A DNA stretch of 64,000 nucleotides from G963664835 sp965220775 (GCA_965220775.1 OZ244845.1:2604001-2668000), one strand, 5' to 3'. Shown: positions 9,011-17,620, numbered from the stretch's first letter. Made by a program: numbers and translations. Notes: generated by a model from the letters alone, not told the origin.

Positions 9011-9562
9011 AGGCGGGTTTGAAACCCGCCTGGGGTGGGGGAAACGCAGCGCGGCGGCTCGTCCCCCCAAACCCACCGCCGGACCCTAGATTCGTCATTC
9101 CCGTGTAGACGGGAATCCACGCACCTCAGCAGCGCGGCAATACGTCAACCGATACGCCGGGAACCACCACCGTGGTCAATGTAGCGCGGGGGCTTGTCCC
9201 CCGCTGGGGTCGGGGCGTGGCGCGGCGGAACCCACTGTGCCAAACCACAACTCGTGCTTCTTCATACCTCGGTGTGCCGGCGCCGACCGGCTGGCCCGCC
9301 GACCTCCACCGCCTCTGTAGGGGCGATTCGCGAATTCCCCTGGGCGGGGCCGCGGCAAATCCCCGCCGGACTCCACGAGGCCGGGAGGGGAAAATGTAGC
9401 GCGGGGGCTCGTCCCCCGCTGTAAGCACCGCCGCCGGCCAGCCGGCCCCAATCGCACCAGCCGGCGTCACATCAAACACCAACGGCCGCCGTAGGGGTGT
9501 CCCTTGTGGGCACCCAGAGCCGCCGCACGGCATTCGCGGCGAGCCCACGACTCAACACAACG
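9011..9562. repeat. Intergenic block of dispersed repeats
   Basis: No gene here. Beginning at 9012 is a GGCGGGTTTGAAACCCGCC hairpin. Then come a type-B unit (9090-9120, TTCGTCATTCCCG...CGGGAATCC), a linker shared with the block at 15 kb (ending ACCGTGGTC), a type-A unit (9178-9214, GTAGCGCGGGGGCTTGTCCC), a partial type-C unit (9261-9290, TTCATACC...GTGTGCCGGCG), and a second type-A unit (9391-9420). Around 9490-9515 a GTAGGGGTGTCCCTTGTGGG hairpin follows. Confidence 0.8.
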
Positions 9563-9605
9563 TATAATCACACCGCCGGCCGGCAACACAAAACTGACCC
9601 AGGAG
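9563..9605 (+). promoter_or_regulatory. -10 box and ribosome site of the MmeI-like gene
   Basis: TATAAT at 9563-9568 predicts a transcript start near 9575. AGGAG at 9601-9605 is the only good ribosome site near the 5' end of the next reading frame. Both lie downstream of the only conventional start codon (GTG 9504), which argues against that start. No good -35 is seen. Confidence 0.5.
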
Positions 9606-9611
9606 ACCACC

Positions 9612-12473
9612 ATCCCTACCCCTGATCCAAACGCCATCACACCCGGCGAGTTCATCGCCAAATGGCGCGCCTCCGAGCTGAAGGAGCGCTCCGCCGCCCA
9701 GGAGCACTTCATCGACCTCTGCCGGCTCCTCGGCGAGCCCACGCCGGCCGAGGCCGACCCAACCGGCGATCGCTACTGCTTCGAACGCGGCGCCCGCAGG
9801 GACGCCGGCGGCGAGGGCTGGGCCGACGTCTGGAAACGCCACCGCTTCGCCTGGGAGTACAAGGGCAAGCACGCCAATCTAGACGCCGCCTTCAATCAGC
9901 TGCGCCAGTACGCCCTCGCGCTGGAGAACCCGCCCCTCCTGATCGTCTCCGACATGGCCCGGTTCCGCATCCGCACCAACTGGACCAACAGCGTCAGCGA
10001 GACCTACGAGTTCACGCTGGACGATCTCTTCGACGCCGGCATCCGCGACAAGCTCAAGTGGGCAATGTCCGATCCCGAGCGATTGCGCCCCGGCGAGACC
10101 CGGCAGGCGCTAACCGAGCGCGCCGCGGCCGCATTCGCCTCGCTCGCTCAATCGCTGCGCTGGCGCGGCCACGACGGCCAAGCCGTAGCCCATTTCGTCA
10201 ACCGGCTCGTCTTCTGCATGTTCGCCGAGGACATGGGCCTCCTGCCCGACGACATGTTCACCCGTATGCTGCACCACGCCCGTCGCCGGCCGGATGACTT
10301 CACCGCACTGGCCCGGGACCTGTTCGGCGCGATGGCGACCGGCGGCCGGGTCGGATTCGAGGAGGTCGCCTGGTTCGACGGTGGGCTCTTCGACGACGAT
10401 ACCGCCCTCCCCTTGAAGAAGTCCGAGATCGAGATGACCCTGGAGGCGTCGACGCTCTACTGGTCGGAGATCGACCCTTCCATCCTGGGAACGCTGTTCG
10501 AACGCGGCCTCGACCCGGACAAGCGCTCGCAGCTTGGCGCCCACTACACCGACCACGACAAGATAATGCTGATCGTCGAGCCGGTCGTGGTCCGGCCCTG
10601 GCTCCACGAGTGGACGACGGTCAAGACCGAGATCGCCGCCATCTTGGAAAGATCGGACGCCGCCAAGACCAGGCCGGCCCGTACGCGCCTGCGCTCCCAG
10701 GCGGAACGACTGCTGCGCGACTTCCTCGACCGGCTGCGTCGCTTCACCGTCCTCGATCCGGCCTGCGGATCCGGCAATTTCCTCTATCTCGCCCTTCGCG
10801 CCCTCAAGGACCTGGAGCACCGCGTTCAGCTCGAAGCCGAGGCAACGGGACTCCCACGAGCGTTTCCCGTGATCGGCCCGGCCAACGTAAAGGGCATCGA
10901 GATCAACCCTTACGCCGCCGAGTTGGCCCGCGTGTCCGTCTGGATAGGCGAAATCCAGTGGATGCGCCGCAATGGCTTCACCGGCTCCCGCGACCCGATA
11001 TTGAATCCGCTCGACACAATCGAGTGCCGCGACGCGATCCTTGGCCCGGACGGTGAGGAGCCGGACTGGCCGGAGGCCGACGTCGTAATCGGCAATCCGC
11101 CCTTTCTCGGCGGCAAGCTCCTGCGCGGCGGACTGGGCGACGAATACATCGAGTTCTTGCGGCGCCTCTACGGCTCTCGGATTCACGGCGAGGCTGACCT
11201 GGTATGTCACTGGTTCGACAAGGCCGGCCGCCTGGTTGCCGACGGGCGCATTTCCCGCGCCGGCCTCGTAGCCACCAACTCGATCCGAGGCGGACGCAAT
11301 CGCCCGGTGCTGGACCGGATTGTCGAACACGGCCAAATATTCGACGCTTGGTCGGACGAACCATGGGTGATCGATGGCGCCGCCGTCCGAGTCTCGTTGG
11401 TGTGCTTCACTGGGAGCGACGCGGGTTTGTCCAACGCGTTGGATGGAGCGCCGGTAACAGGCATCAACGCCGATCTGACTGCGGGCGACCTGAGACTCGC
11501 AGCGGCAAACCGTTTGGCGCACAACACGAACAGCGCCTTCATGGGCGACATAAAGAACGGCTCCTTCGATATTCGCGGCGAAAAGGCGCGAGAGTGGCTT
11601 ACGCTGCCCGCCAATCCCAACGGCCGGCCCAATTCCGATGTTCTCAGGCCTTGGGTCAATGGCATGGATCTGACGCGCCGTCCATCGGGTAAGTGGATCG
11701 TCGACTTCGGTGACAGAATGGGCCCAACGCAAGCGGCGCTCTACGAAGCGCCGTTCTCCCACGTCGCTGAATTCGTAAAGCCAGCGCGGCAACGGAACCG
11801 AGCAAAGAAGGTCCGGGATTTCTGGTGGCGTCACGAGGCACGGCGACCGAACATGTGGAACGCGCTTCACGGCTTGTCTCGCTATATAGCCACCCCACGC
11901 GTCGCCAAGCACCGGCTGTTCGTCTGGCTCGACGCCCGGATCTGTCCCGACTGCCAACTGATCGTCACCGCACGCGACGACGACACGACCTTCGGCATCC
12001 TCCACAGCCGGTTCCACGAGGCCTGGTCCCTCCGGCTAGGCACCAGCCTGGAGGATCGGCCGCGCTATACGCCGACCACCACCTTCGAGACCTTCCCCTT
12101 CCCGATGGGACTGTCGCCGGACGTTCCCGCCGGCTACTACGCCGACGACCCGCGCGCAATCGCCATCGCCGAAGCCGCCCGCCGGCTGGTCGAGCTGCGA
12201 GACCGCTGGCTCAACCCGCCGGAATGGATCGCCTGGGTCGACGAGCCGGTCCCCGGCTATCCCAAGCGCCCCGTACCCCACGACGAGGCCACCGCGAAAG
12301 AGCTCAAGAAGCGCACCCTCACCAACCTCTACAACGCCCGGCCCCAATGGCTCGCCGACGCCCACGCCGGCCTCGACGCCGCCGTCGCCGCCGCCTACGG
12401 CTGGCCGGCCGGCATCTCCCAGGACGACGCCCTCCGGGAGTTGCTGGCGCTGAATCTGGCGAGTGAACATTGA
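9612..12473 (+). CDS. MmeI-type (type IIL) restriction-methylation enzyme
   Basis: About 953 residues with the MmeI order: N-terminal nuclease, helical spacer, gamma-class adenine methyltransferase, target-recognition and C-terminal domains. The nuclease signature is Asp72-X9-Glu82-Tyr-Lys84, the same spacing as the D-X9-E-X-K of MmeI, so cleavage activity looks intact. Methyltransferase motif I is DPACGSG near residue 380 and motif IV NPPF near 493. Such single-chain enzymes cut and methylate using one recognition domain. Start: AGGAG 6 bases before an in-frame ATC (9612), and a -10 box at 9563, suggest translation begins here with a non-standard codon; the conventional alternative is GTG 9504, which adds 36 residues encoded by repeat-like DNA. 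GTG at 12463 of the next frame overlaps its end. Confidence 0.88.
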   Translation: MPTPDPNAITPGEFIAKWRASELKERSAAQEHFIDLCRLLGEPTPAEADPTGDRYCFERGARRDAGGEGWADVWKRHRFAWEYKGKHANLDAAFNQLRQYALALENPPLLIVSDMARFRIRTNWTNSVSETYEFTLDDLFDAGIRDKLKWAMSDPERLRPGETRQALTERAAAAFASLAQSLRWRGHDGQAVAHFVNRLVFCMFAEDMGLLPDDMFTRMLHHARRRPDDFTALARDLFGAMATGGRVGFEEVAWFDGGLFDDDTALPLKKSEIEMTLEASTLYWSEIDPSILGTLFERGLDPDKRSQLGAHYTDHDKIMLIVEPVVVRPWLHEWTTVKTEIAAILERSDAAKTRPARTRLRSQAERLLRDFLDRLRRFTVLDPACGSGNFLYLALRALKDLEHRVQLEAEATGLPRAFPVIGPANVKGIEINPYAAELARVSVWIGEIQWMRRNGFTGSRDPILNPLDTIECRDAILGPDGEEPDWPEADVVIGNPPFLGGKLLRGGLGDEYIEFLRRLYGSRIHGEADLVCHWFDKAGRLVADGRISRAGLVATNSIRGGRNRPVLDRIVEHGQIFDAWSDEPWVIDGAAVRVSLVCFTGSDAGLSNALDGAPVTGINADLTAGDLRLAAANRLAHNTNSAFMGDIKNGSFDIRGEKAREWLTLPANPNGRPNSDVLRPWVNGMDLTRRPSGKWIVDFGDRMGPTQAALYEAPFSHVAEFVKPARQRNRAKKVRDFWWRHEARRPNMWNALHGLSRYIATPRVAKHRLFVWLDARICPDCQLIVTARDDDTTFGILHSRFHEAWSLRLGTSLEDRPRYTPTTTFETFPFPMGLSPDVPAGYYADDPRAIAIAEAARRLVELRDRWLNPPEWIAWVDEPVPGYPKRPVPHDEATAKELKKRTLTNLYNARPQWLADAHAGLDAAVAAAYGWPAGISQDDALRELLALNLASEH

Positions 12474-12510
12474 TGGAGCCGGCGAGACGCAACATCGGAG
12501 AATCGTCGTG

Positions 12511-13515
12511 ATGAATCCAAAGATAAATTGTCCTGTTTGCAAGAATATTGAAGGAGGTTCCTGCACCATTTTCCCAACCTGCTCGTTCGAGTGCGATATC
12601 TGTGGCATTTACAGAATGGACTCTGAACTCTGTGCACAAGCTCGAGCAGGTGCAAATAATGTAGAGCATTCGCAATTGAGCCCGGTGCAACGAGCGGTTC
12701 TTTCTCACCGCATCTGGATGAAGACCGCCGAAGGGCCGAAGAACGAAAGCGATCTGTTTGTGATCACGCCTGACCTATTGGCATCACTCCGTGCTGGCGC
12801 GGCCCTACCCAGTCCCACTGTCCAAGCAGCCAATATCGTTAGATTTGTCGGCGACAGCGTTTCTCTTTCGGGCGAACCGATAGAGCGATTCCCGTACAAA
12901 GTACACGCGATAATCGGTGCCCTGAATCGCAAGTCTGCCGTTCGATTAATAAATGAATTGGCTGACATGAGAATCTTGACGAGTCTGGGTAGATCTCAGT
13001 ACCGAGCTCATAGCGGAGAGTTCCCTTGGCCAATGGAGCCTGCGGTAATAAATCTTAGTCTCGATGGATGGGAACAGTACGAATCGCAAAGGCGTGGCAG
13101 CTACGAGAGCAATTACGGTTTCATCGCGATGCAGTTCAACGAGAGCGATCTGGAGGACTTCGTCCAGAACGTTGTGAAACCGACTGTGAAGAACGCCACC
13201 GGTTACGATCTAGTCGATATGGGTGATGTCGCGACAGCGGGGATCATCGACAACATCATGCGCGTCAGAATCAAAGAGGCGAGATTTATCATTGCTGACC
13301 TAACGCACGATAACCGTGGAGCATACTGGGAAGCCGGCTACGCCGAGGGACTGGGCAAACCCGTCATATACATTTGCGAAGCGGAAAAATTCGAGCGTGA
13401 CAAGAGCCACTTCGACACGAACCACTGCACGACCATTCCCTGGTCAAGGGACGACGACGAACGCTTCAAACAACAGTTGGCCGCGACTCTTCGCCGGTCG
13501 CTCGATCTCAGCTAA
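12511..13515 (+). CDS. Zinc-ribbon protein with nucleoside deoxyribosyltransferase/TIR-like C-terminal domain
   Basis: 334 residues. Cys7/Cys10 and Cys28/Cys31 form a zinc-ribbon-like N-terminus. A middle region (about 55-180) has no recognisable fold. The C-terminal part from 200 on carries GFIAMQF, then FIIADLTHDNRGAYWEAGYA with Glu274, then GKPVIYIC. This is the pattern of nucleoside 2-deoxyribosyltransferases and related TIR-like NAD-processing domains, where the Glu is the catalytic residue. It lies 37 bases after the MmeI-like gene on the same strand, so a defence role (nucleotide or NAD+ processing effector) is an inference from context. ATG 12511 follows GGAG by 10 bases; GTG 12508 is an alternative. 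Confidence 0.72.
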   Translation: MNPKINCPVCKNIEGGSCTIFPTCSFECDICGIYRMDSELCAQARAGANNVEHSQLSPVQRAVLSHRIWMKTAEGPKNESDLFVITPDLLASLRAGAALPSPTVQAANIVRFVGDSVSLSGEPIERFPYKVHAIIGALNRKSAVRLINELADMRILTSLGRSQYRAHSGEFPWPMEPAVINLSLDGWEQYESQRRGSYESNYGFIAMQFNESDLEDFVQNVVKPTVKNATGYDLVDMGDVATAGIIDNIMRVRIKEARFIIADLTHDNRGAYWEAGYAEGLGKPVIYICEAEKFERDKSHFDTNHCTTIPWSRDDDERFKQQLAATLRRSLDLS

Positions 13516-13540
13516 TGACCATTGGACTTCCGCCCCCCAA

Positions 13541-13570
13541 CTCGTCATTCCAGCGAAGGCTGGAATCCAG
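13541..13570. repeat. Type-B dispersed repeat
   Basis: CTCGTCATTCCAGCGAAGGC followed by TGGAATCCAG: an imperfect hairpin (ATTCCAGC/GCTGGAAT), one of seven clear copies in the window. Confidence 0.8.
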
Positions 13571-13675
13571 AAGGGGGAGGGTGGGGTCAAATTGCCATAC
13601 AATTAACGAAAAACCCTACCCGAATGATAGTGTCACACCGGCAAAGGCCGGGTCCGGACTCAAGAACGCTTACCC

Positions 13676-13963
13676 ATGAAATCGCCCTGCGTCTACATCC
13701 TCGCCAGCAAGCGGAATGGCACACTATACACAGGCGTAACCTCGAATCTCGTCCACCGGGTCTGGCAGCACAAGAACAACTTCGTCGAAGGATTCACAAA
13801 GCGCCACGATGTGCATACACTCGTCTGGTACGAGAGCCACGACACCATGGAGAGCGCGATCATGCGGGAGAGGGCGCTCAAAGCATGGAAGAGGTCATGG
13901 AAGCTGGCGTTGATCGAGGAAGCCAATAAAACCTGGCGAGACCTGTCCGAGGATATCCTCTGA
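13676..13963 (+). CDS. GIY-YIG domain protein (YhbQ/UvrC-like endonuclease family)
   Basis: 95 residues, a complete small GIY-YIG domain: CVYILASKRNGTLYTGVTSNL carries the YIL...YTG version of the two-strand signature, followed by the conserved Arg in HRVWQHK and the Glu at RERALKAWKR. Single-domain members are common in bacteria; their role (repair or mobile nuclease) is usually unknown. It lies behind a type-B repeat and between two defence-like genes. Confidence 0.85.
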   Translation: MKSPCVYILASKRNGTLYTGVTSNLVHRVWQHKNNFVEGFTKRHDVHTLVWYESHDTMESAIMRERALKAWKRSWKLALIEEANKTWRDLSEDIL

Positions 13964-14029
13964 GGTTCGCGTCGAAGGCCTGCACTCCCGCAAAACGCCG
14001 GCAACCTGTGACTCACTCAGGAGAGCAAC

Positions 14030-14440
14030 GTGGCAGCCTCAAACCCAAGAGCAATGTCGCCGCACGACCACGCTACTCAGGCACGCACCTTTCTTTCGCA
14101 GTCGAAGGAGGAGTTTGCGGCCAACGACATATTCCAAGGCTCCGAGAAGTTATGGGGTGCCGCCTGCCACGCGCTGTTCGCGGCCGTAGGTCAATCCGGC
14201 GGCAGAGTCCCCGAGTCCCATGCCGCCATCAGGAAAAGAGTCGAGCAGCTTGCCAGGGACCTAAACGAGCCTGAGCTGAGCTCCGGCTTCGCCATCGCCG
14301 AGAGCTTCCACAAGATCTTCTATCACGGCATGATGGAAGAGCACGAGCTAGAGTTGGACTTTCCCAAAGTGGAGCGCCTCGTTAACAGACTCTTGGCCCT
14401 AAACGGGCAGCAAGGCAACGGCTCTACATCCGCACACTAA
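14030..14440 (+). CDS. HEPN/PaREP1-like helical protein
   Basis: 136 residues starting at GTG, 6 bases after AGGAG. Mostly helical, with GSEKLWGAACHALFAA and FHKIFYHGMMEEHELE. This is the layout of PaREP1/HEPN-superfamily proteins, often found with a nucleotidyltransferase partner. No classical R-X4-6-H RNase motif is evident, so ribonuclease activity is not claimed. A clear paralogue lies convergently 46 bases downstream (14487-14840): both share GSEKLWGA.C and the pattern DHA.QA..FL.QS.EEFA.ND..Q. Confidence 0.65.
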   Translation: MAASNPRAMSPHDHATQARTFLSQSKEEFAANDIFQGSEKLWGAACHALFAAVGQSGGRVPESHAAIRKRVEQLARDLNEPELSSGFAIAESFHKIFYHGMMEEHELELDFPKVERLVNRLLALNGQQGNGSTSAH

Positions 14441-14486
14441 GCGAATTCGGCAGCCGGCCGGCCTCGCTCCTCCTCACTGTCGCCTA

Positions 14487-14840
14487 TCAGCCGCTCGATC
14501 CGTTTAAGCTCAGCAACCTCTCGACCAGCCGATGGACCACAGGGCGATCTCGTTCGACAGCATAATCTTCCATGAAATCGTTATAGAAATTTGCGTGGAA
14601 TTTCTCGGCGATACCGTATCCGGATTTCAACCAAGACTCCTCGCGCTCATCCGCCAACCTGTCAACGACCACCGAGCGATGCTTGCTCTTGCCGTAGCTC
14701 CATCCTCGCTGCTCGGCTATCGCCATGATCGCCTGGCAAGTTGCGCCCCATAGCTTCTCAGAGCCCTGGAGTACGTCGTTACGGGCAAATTCCTCGTCCG
14801 ATTGCTTCAAGAAAACCTGCGCTTGCGCGGCGTGATCCAT
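14487..14840 (-). CDS. HEPN/PaREP1-like helical protein (paralogue)
   Basis: 117 residues from ATG 14840, preceded by GGGGGTG; an ATG 12 bases upstream is the alternative. About half identical to the convergent gene at 14030-14440 over the N-terminal half (DHAAQAQVFLKQSDEEFARN), then GSEKLWGATCQAIMAI, ending in VERLLSLNG. No partner nucleotidyltransferase is present. The arrangement as a convergent pair suggests an inverted duplication. Confidence 0.65.
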   Translation of the reverse strand: MDHAAQAQVFLKQSDEEFARNDVLQGSEKLWGATCQAIMAIAEQRGWSYGKSKHRSVVVDRLADEREESWLKSGYGIAEKFHANFYNDFMEDYAVERDRPVVHRLVERLLSLNGSSG

Positions 14841-14976
14841 CAACACCCCCATTTTCGCGACGGCTATCGCTGTAGATTAACTCGACAGCTTGAATACCAT
14901 GATACCCACTTTGACGGAGGTTTTCGACAATCGTCGCTACCAAATGAACCAGCCGGATCATTCTGGTAACACTCAT
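14779..14976 (-). CDS. Possible small ORF overlapping the HEPN-like gene
   Basis: 65 codons with AGGGGAGAG 6-7 bases before ATG. The first ~40 residues (VATIVENLRQSGYHGIQAVE) look protein-like, but the last part is read in a shifted frame through the HEPN-like gene. It may be a truncated or frameshifted upstream gene. No family recognised. Confidence 0.25.
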   Translation of the reverse strand: MSVTRMIRLVHLVATIVENLRQSGYHGIQAVELIYSDSRRENGGVDGSRRASAGFLEAIGRGICP

Positions 14977-15040
14977 CCGAATCTCTCCCCTGGCTCGTCA
15001 TAACTGGCCCTGGTAGGAATGCCGGCCGGCCCGCCCCCCG

Positions 15041-15184
15041 ATTCGTCATTCTCGCGATCGAAGGCCTGCCCCGTACCCCGATACGGGGCGAGAATCCACG
15101 CACCATAGCCACACGGCAATACGCCAATGGAAAAAACGGGAACCACTACCGTGGTCAATGTAGGGCTGGGGCTTGTCCCCAGCC
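15041..15184. repeat. Composite repeat: type B, linker, type A
   Basis: TTCGTCATTCTCG... (15041) carries a CCCCGTACCCCGATACGGGG palindrome in its middle and ends GAGAATCCACGCACC. The linker (CGGCAATACG..., ACCGTGGTC) and a type-A unit (15157-15184) follow in the same order and orientation as at 9090-9214. Confidence 0.75.
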
Positions 15185-15315
15185 GTCGGCGCCGCGGGCA
15201 GTCAACCGGCCCCATGTCCACCCGCCGGCGTCCCCACAGGAGCGAACCCCTCGCCGCAGGGAGGGACCTCGTTGACGCAACTCCCGCCTGCGATACGTCG
15301 AACTTGGGATTTAGA

Positions 15316-15354
15316 TACAATTCACCGGCCGGCCCGGCTCACTTGCCCCAGGAG
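15316..15354 (+). promoter_or_regulatory. -10 box and ribosome site of the FAH-family gene
   Basis: TACAAT at 15316-15321 lies 40 bases before the TTG start; AGGAG at 15350-15354 is 6 bases before it and decides this start. No convincing -35. Confidence 0.45.
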
Positions 15355-15360
15355 AAGACA

Positions 15361-16272
15361 TTGAAGCTGATCACCTACGAGTACAACGGCTACATACAGT
15401 TGGGTGTAGTTCACCAAGATAGGGTCGGCAGCCTCGTCGGCCGTTTCGCCTCGGCCCGCGACTTCCTCGAAGACGGCGAGAAAGCCATCGCCCAAACCAA
15501 ATCCCTCGTCGATACTGCCATCGCCAGTGGCGCCGTCGCTTCCTGGCCGGCGTTGGCCGAAGTGGACATAAAGGCGCCGATCTTGGATCCACGCAAGATA
15601 TTCGCGCTCGCCGGCAACTACCGCGAGCACATCCGCGAAGGCGGCGGCGAAGTCGTACCCAAAGAGCAGCAGGTGCCGCAGGTATTCGTCAAACCAGTCA
15701 CCACGATCATCGGTTTGAACGACGAGATCCGCCTGCCCGGACCCATCTGCACTAGCGTCGATTACGAGGGAGAGCTTGGCATCGTAATCGGCAAGCGCGG
15801 TCACTACGTCGATGCGGCGGAGGCCCTGGACTACGTGGCCGGCTATCTCAACTTCAACGACGTTTCCGGACGCAAGCTGAACATCTCGGCCGAGCGAAAG
15901 CCAATGCCGCGAACACCCTTTTTCGACTGGCTTAATGGCAAGTGGTTCGACACGTTTGCCCCGACCGGGCCGTTCCTTGTGCTGAAGGATGAAATCGAGG
16001 ACCCGCACGCGTTGGACCTCGAGCTGCGAGTCAACGGCGAGGTCCGGCAAACGGCGAGCACCGGCGATATGATCTTCTCCGTGGCCGAGACGGTCGCCTG
16101 GGTCAGCCAATTCGCAACGCTGGAGCCAGGAGACATCATTGCTACCGGCACGCCGTCGGGAGTAGGTGCCATAGAGAAATCATTTCTGAAGCCAGGCGAT
16201 GTCGTTGAGGTAGAGATCACCGGTCTGGGAACGCTGCGCAATACAGTCGCGCCGGCACTCACGCCTCGATAG
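15361..16272 (+). CDS. Fumarylacetoacetate hydrolase-family protein
   Basis: 303 residues from TTG 15361. The FAH fold is shown by PRKIFALAGNY, the metal-binding DYEGELGIVIG, NFNDVSGRK and the C-terminal IIATGTPSGVG. Members hydrolyse or decarboxylate C-C bonds in beta-diketo or enol acids, often as 2-hydroxyhepta-2,4-diene-1,7-dioate isomerases or acylpyruvases in aromatic or sugar-acid breakdown. It stands alone behind a repeat block, and its stop overlaps the convergent yraN gene by 14 bases. Confidence 0.88.
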   Translation: MKLITYEYNGYIQLGVVHQDRVGSLVGRFASARDFLEDGEKAIAQTKSLVDTAIASGAVASWPALAEVDIKAPILDPRKIFALAGNYREHIREGGGEVVPKEQQVPQVFVKPVTTIIGLNDEIRLPGPICTSVDYEGELGIVIGKRGHYVDAAEALDYVAGYLNFNDVSGRKLNISAERKPMPRTPFFDWLNGKWFDTFAPTGPFLVLKDEIEDPHALDLELRVNGEVRQTASTGDMIFSVAETVAWVSQFATLEPGDIIATGTPSGVGAIEKSFLKPGDVVEVEITGLGTLRNTVAPALTPR

Positions 16273-16621
16273 CGTTCTTTATCAACCTGATCGACTGGTC
16301 GTCGTTGGACAGCTGCGTTATTGCCACGACGTCGAAACGGGCGGCCACTTCCGAGGCGCCAGATTTTTGCAAGTAGTCTTCGGCGGCGTTGATCAGCCGG
16401 CGTTGCTTCGGCCGGCTGACCGCCTCCTCGGCAGTGCCATAGCTGGATGGCCGGCGCATCTTCACCTCGACGAAGACCAGTGTATCGCCGTCGCGGCAGA
16501 TCAGGTCGATCTCGCCGTAGCGGGACGTGAAGTTGCGTTCCACCAGCTCATAGCCGCGAGCGATCAGGAAGGCCGCCGCCCGCTCCTCGAATTTCATACC
16601 CTCAGCGCGTCGGACGTTCAT
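16259..16621 (-). CDS. yraN: YraN/UPF0102 family nuclease-like protein
   Basis: 120 residues from an ATG that overlaps the rnhB stop by 4 bases (ATGA). It has the UPF0102 pattern: GYELVERNFTSRYGEIDLIC, with the Glu-x-Asp of a PD-(D/E)XK-like core, then VFVEVKMR, then RLINAAEDYL. The fold is restriction-endonuclease-like and the in vivo role is poorly known; it is classically linked to rnhB and rplS, as here. Confidence 0.92.
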   Translation of the reverse strand: MNVRRAEGMKFEERAAAFLIARGYELVERNFTSRYGEIDLICRDGDTLVFVEVKMRRPSSYGTAEEAVSRPKQRRLINAAEDYLQKSGASEVAARFDVVAITQLSNDDQSIRLIKNAIEA

Positions 16622-17307
16622 TCGTTCGGCGGCCCCAAGATATTGGAGAGAAACGATCTGCGGTGGATGGGACAAGGGCCGGCTTCTACGATCGCCGCGA
16701 GGTGCTGTTTGGTCGCATAGCCCTTGTTCGATTCCCAGCGGTAGACCGGCCATCGCGACGATTCCGCGATCATTAGGTCGTCGCGAAAGACTTTGGCCAC
16801 TATCGATGCCGCCGCGATCGACCGGCAGATGATGTCCCCTTTCGCAATACCCATCGTAGGCCAACGCCCACAGCTCAACGGCAGATAGTCGACTATGACG
16901 CAATCGGGCTCCGGCGAAACCTGATCGACGGCGGCAGCCATCGCCAGCCTGGTAGCCGGCGCGATACCGATGCGGTCGATCAGCTCTGGCGGCATCGCCC
17001 CGTACGCCACGTCGCAACCTGACAAGATCTGGCGGGCGATCCGGCGGCGGCTGACGTCGTCGAGTTGCTTGGAGTCGCGTACGTCGCTGAGCGATGCCGA
17101 CGATAGTAGGTCGGGAGGAATTCGACAGGCCGCCGCTACTACAGGTCCCGCTATGGAGCCTCGCCCAACTTCGTCGACGCCTACGATGATGCGGCGCCCA
17201 AGATGGTAGAGCGCCTCTTCTAGCTTGACCGTCGGTTGAGCGATTGGCTTGAGCGGGCCGGCTTGGTGGCTACCGCCTCTCCTTGATGCGAGTCTGCTTG
17301 CCAACAC
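16618..17307 (-). CDS. rnhB: Ribonuclease HII
   Basis: About 229 residues. RNase HII removes RNA primers and single ribonucleotides from RNA-DNA hybrids. The catalytic acidic residues appear in VGVDEVGRGSIAGPVVAAA (DEVG), DSKQL, and later VIVDYLPL; also SIVAKVFRD. It overlaps the end of rplS; GTG 17307 is used, but TTG 17304 is equally possible because no ribosome site is well spaced for either, and an ATG at 17364 would extend it further into rplS. Co-translated with yraN. Confidence 0.9.
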   Translation of the reverse strand: MLASRLASRRGGSHQAGPLKPIAQPTVKLEEALYHLGRRIIVGVDEVGRGSIAGPVVAAACRIPPDLLSSASLSDVRDSKQLDDVSRRRIARQILSGCDVAYGAMPPELIDRIGIAPATRLAMAAAVDQVSPEPDCVIVDYLPLSCGRWPTMGIAKGDIICRSIAAASIVAKVFRDDLMIAESSRWPVYRWESNKGYATKQHLAAIVEAGPCPIHRRSFLSNILGPPNE

Positions 17308-17620
17308 GCCCTCGCAGGTAATACAGCTTGGCTCGCCGTACATGCCCGCGCCGCAGCACCTCAATGCTCTCTACCCGGGGTGAATGGAGCATGAACGTGC
17401 GCTCGACGCCAATTCCATGACTGGCGATCCGCCGGACGGTAAAGGTGCGAGAAATCCCATTGCCCTTCATGGCTATGATTGTGCCCTCGAAAGGCTGGCT
17501 CCGCACGTTGCCGCCTTCGACGACCTTGGCGATGACCCGGACTCCATCGCCGGGCCCCATTTCGGGCAAGTCTTGCTTTAGCTGATCTTTCTCAATCTCT
17601 CTGATGAGGTTCAAATTCAT
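17270..17620 (-). CDS. rplS: Ribosomal protein bL19
   Basis: 116 residues from ATG 17620: LIREIEKDQLKQDLPEMGPGD, with the conserved GISRTFTVRRIASHGIGVER and C-terminal RRAKLYYLRGR. bL19 sits at the 30S-50S interface. The reading frame stays open for 49 codons upstream to an ATG at 17767. I chose 17620 because it matches the family start and because GAGGA lies just before it; TTG 17614, better spaced from that site, is an alternative. The usual partners trmD and rimM are not adjacent. Confidence 0.93.
   Translation of the reverse strand: MNLNLIREIEKDQLKQDLPEMGPGDGVRVIAKVVEGGNVRSQPFEGTIIAMKGNGISRTFTVRRIASHGIGVERTFMLHSPRVESIEVLRRGHVRRAKLYYLRGRVGKQTRIKERR

Noticed and set aside
9504..9611. N-terminal 36 codons of the MmeI-like frame from GTG 9504
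   Set aside because: Encoded by repeat-like DNA upstream of the likely -10 box and with no ribosome site.
10110..12017. Long 635-codon open frame on the minus strand
   Set aside because: It is antisense to the MmeI-like gene, whose protein carries clear motifs. The minus-strand product has no recognisable domain and arises from high-GC codon bias.
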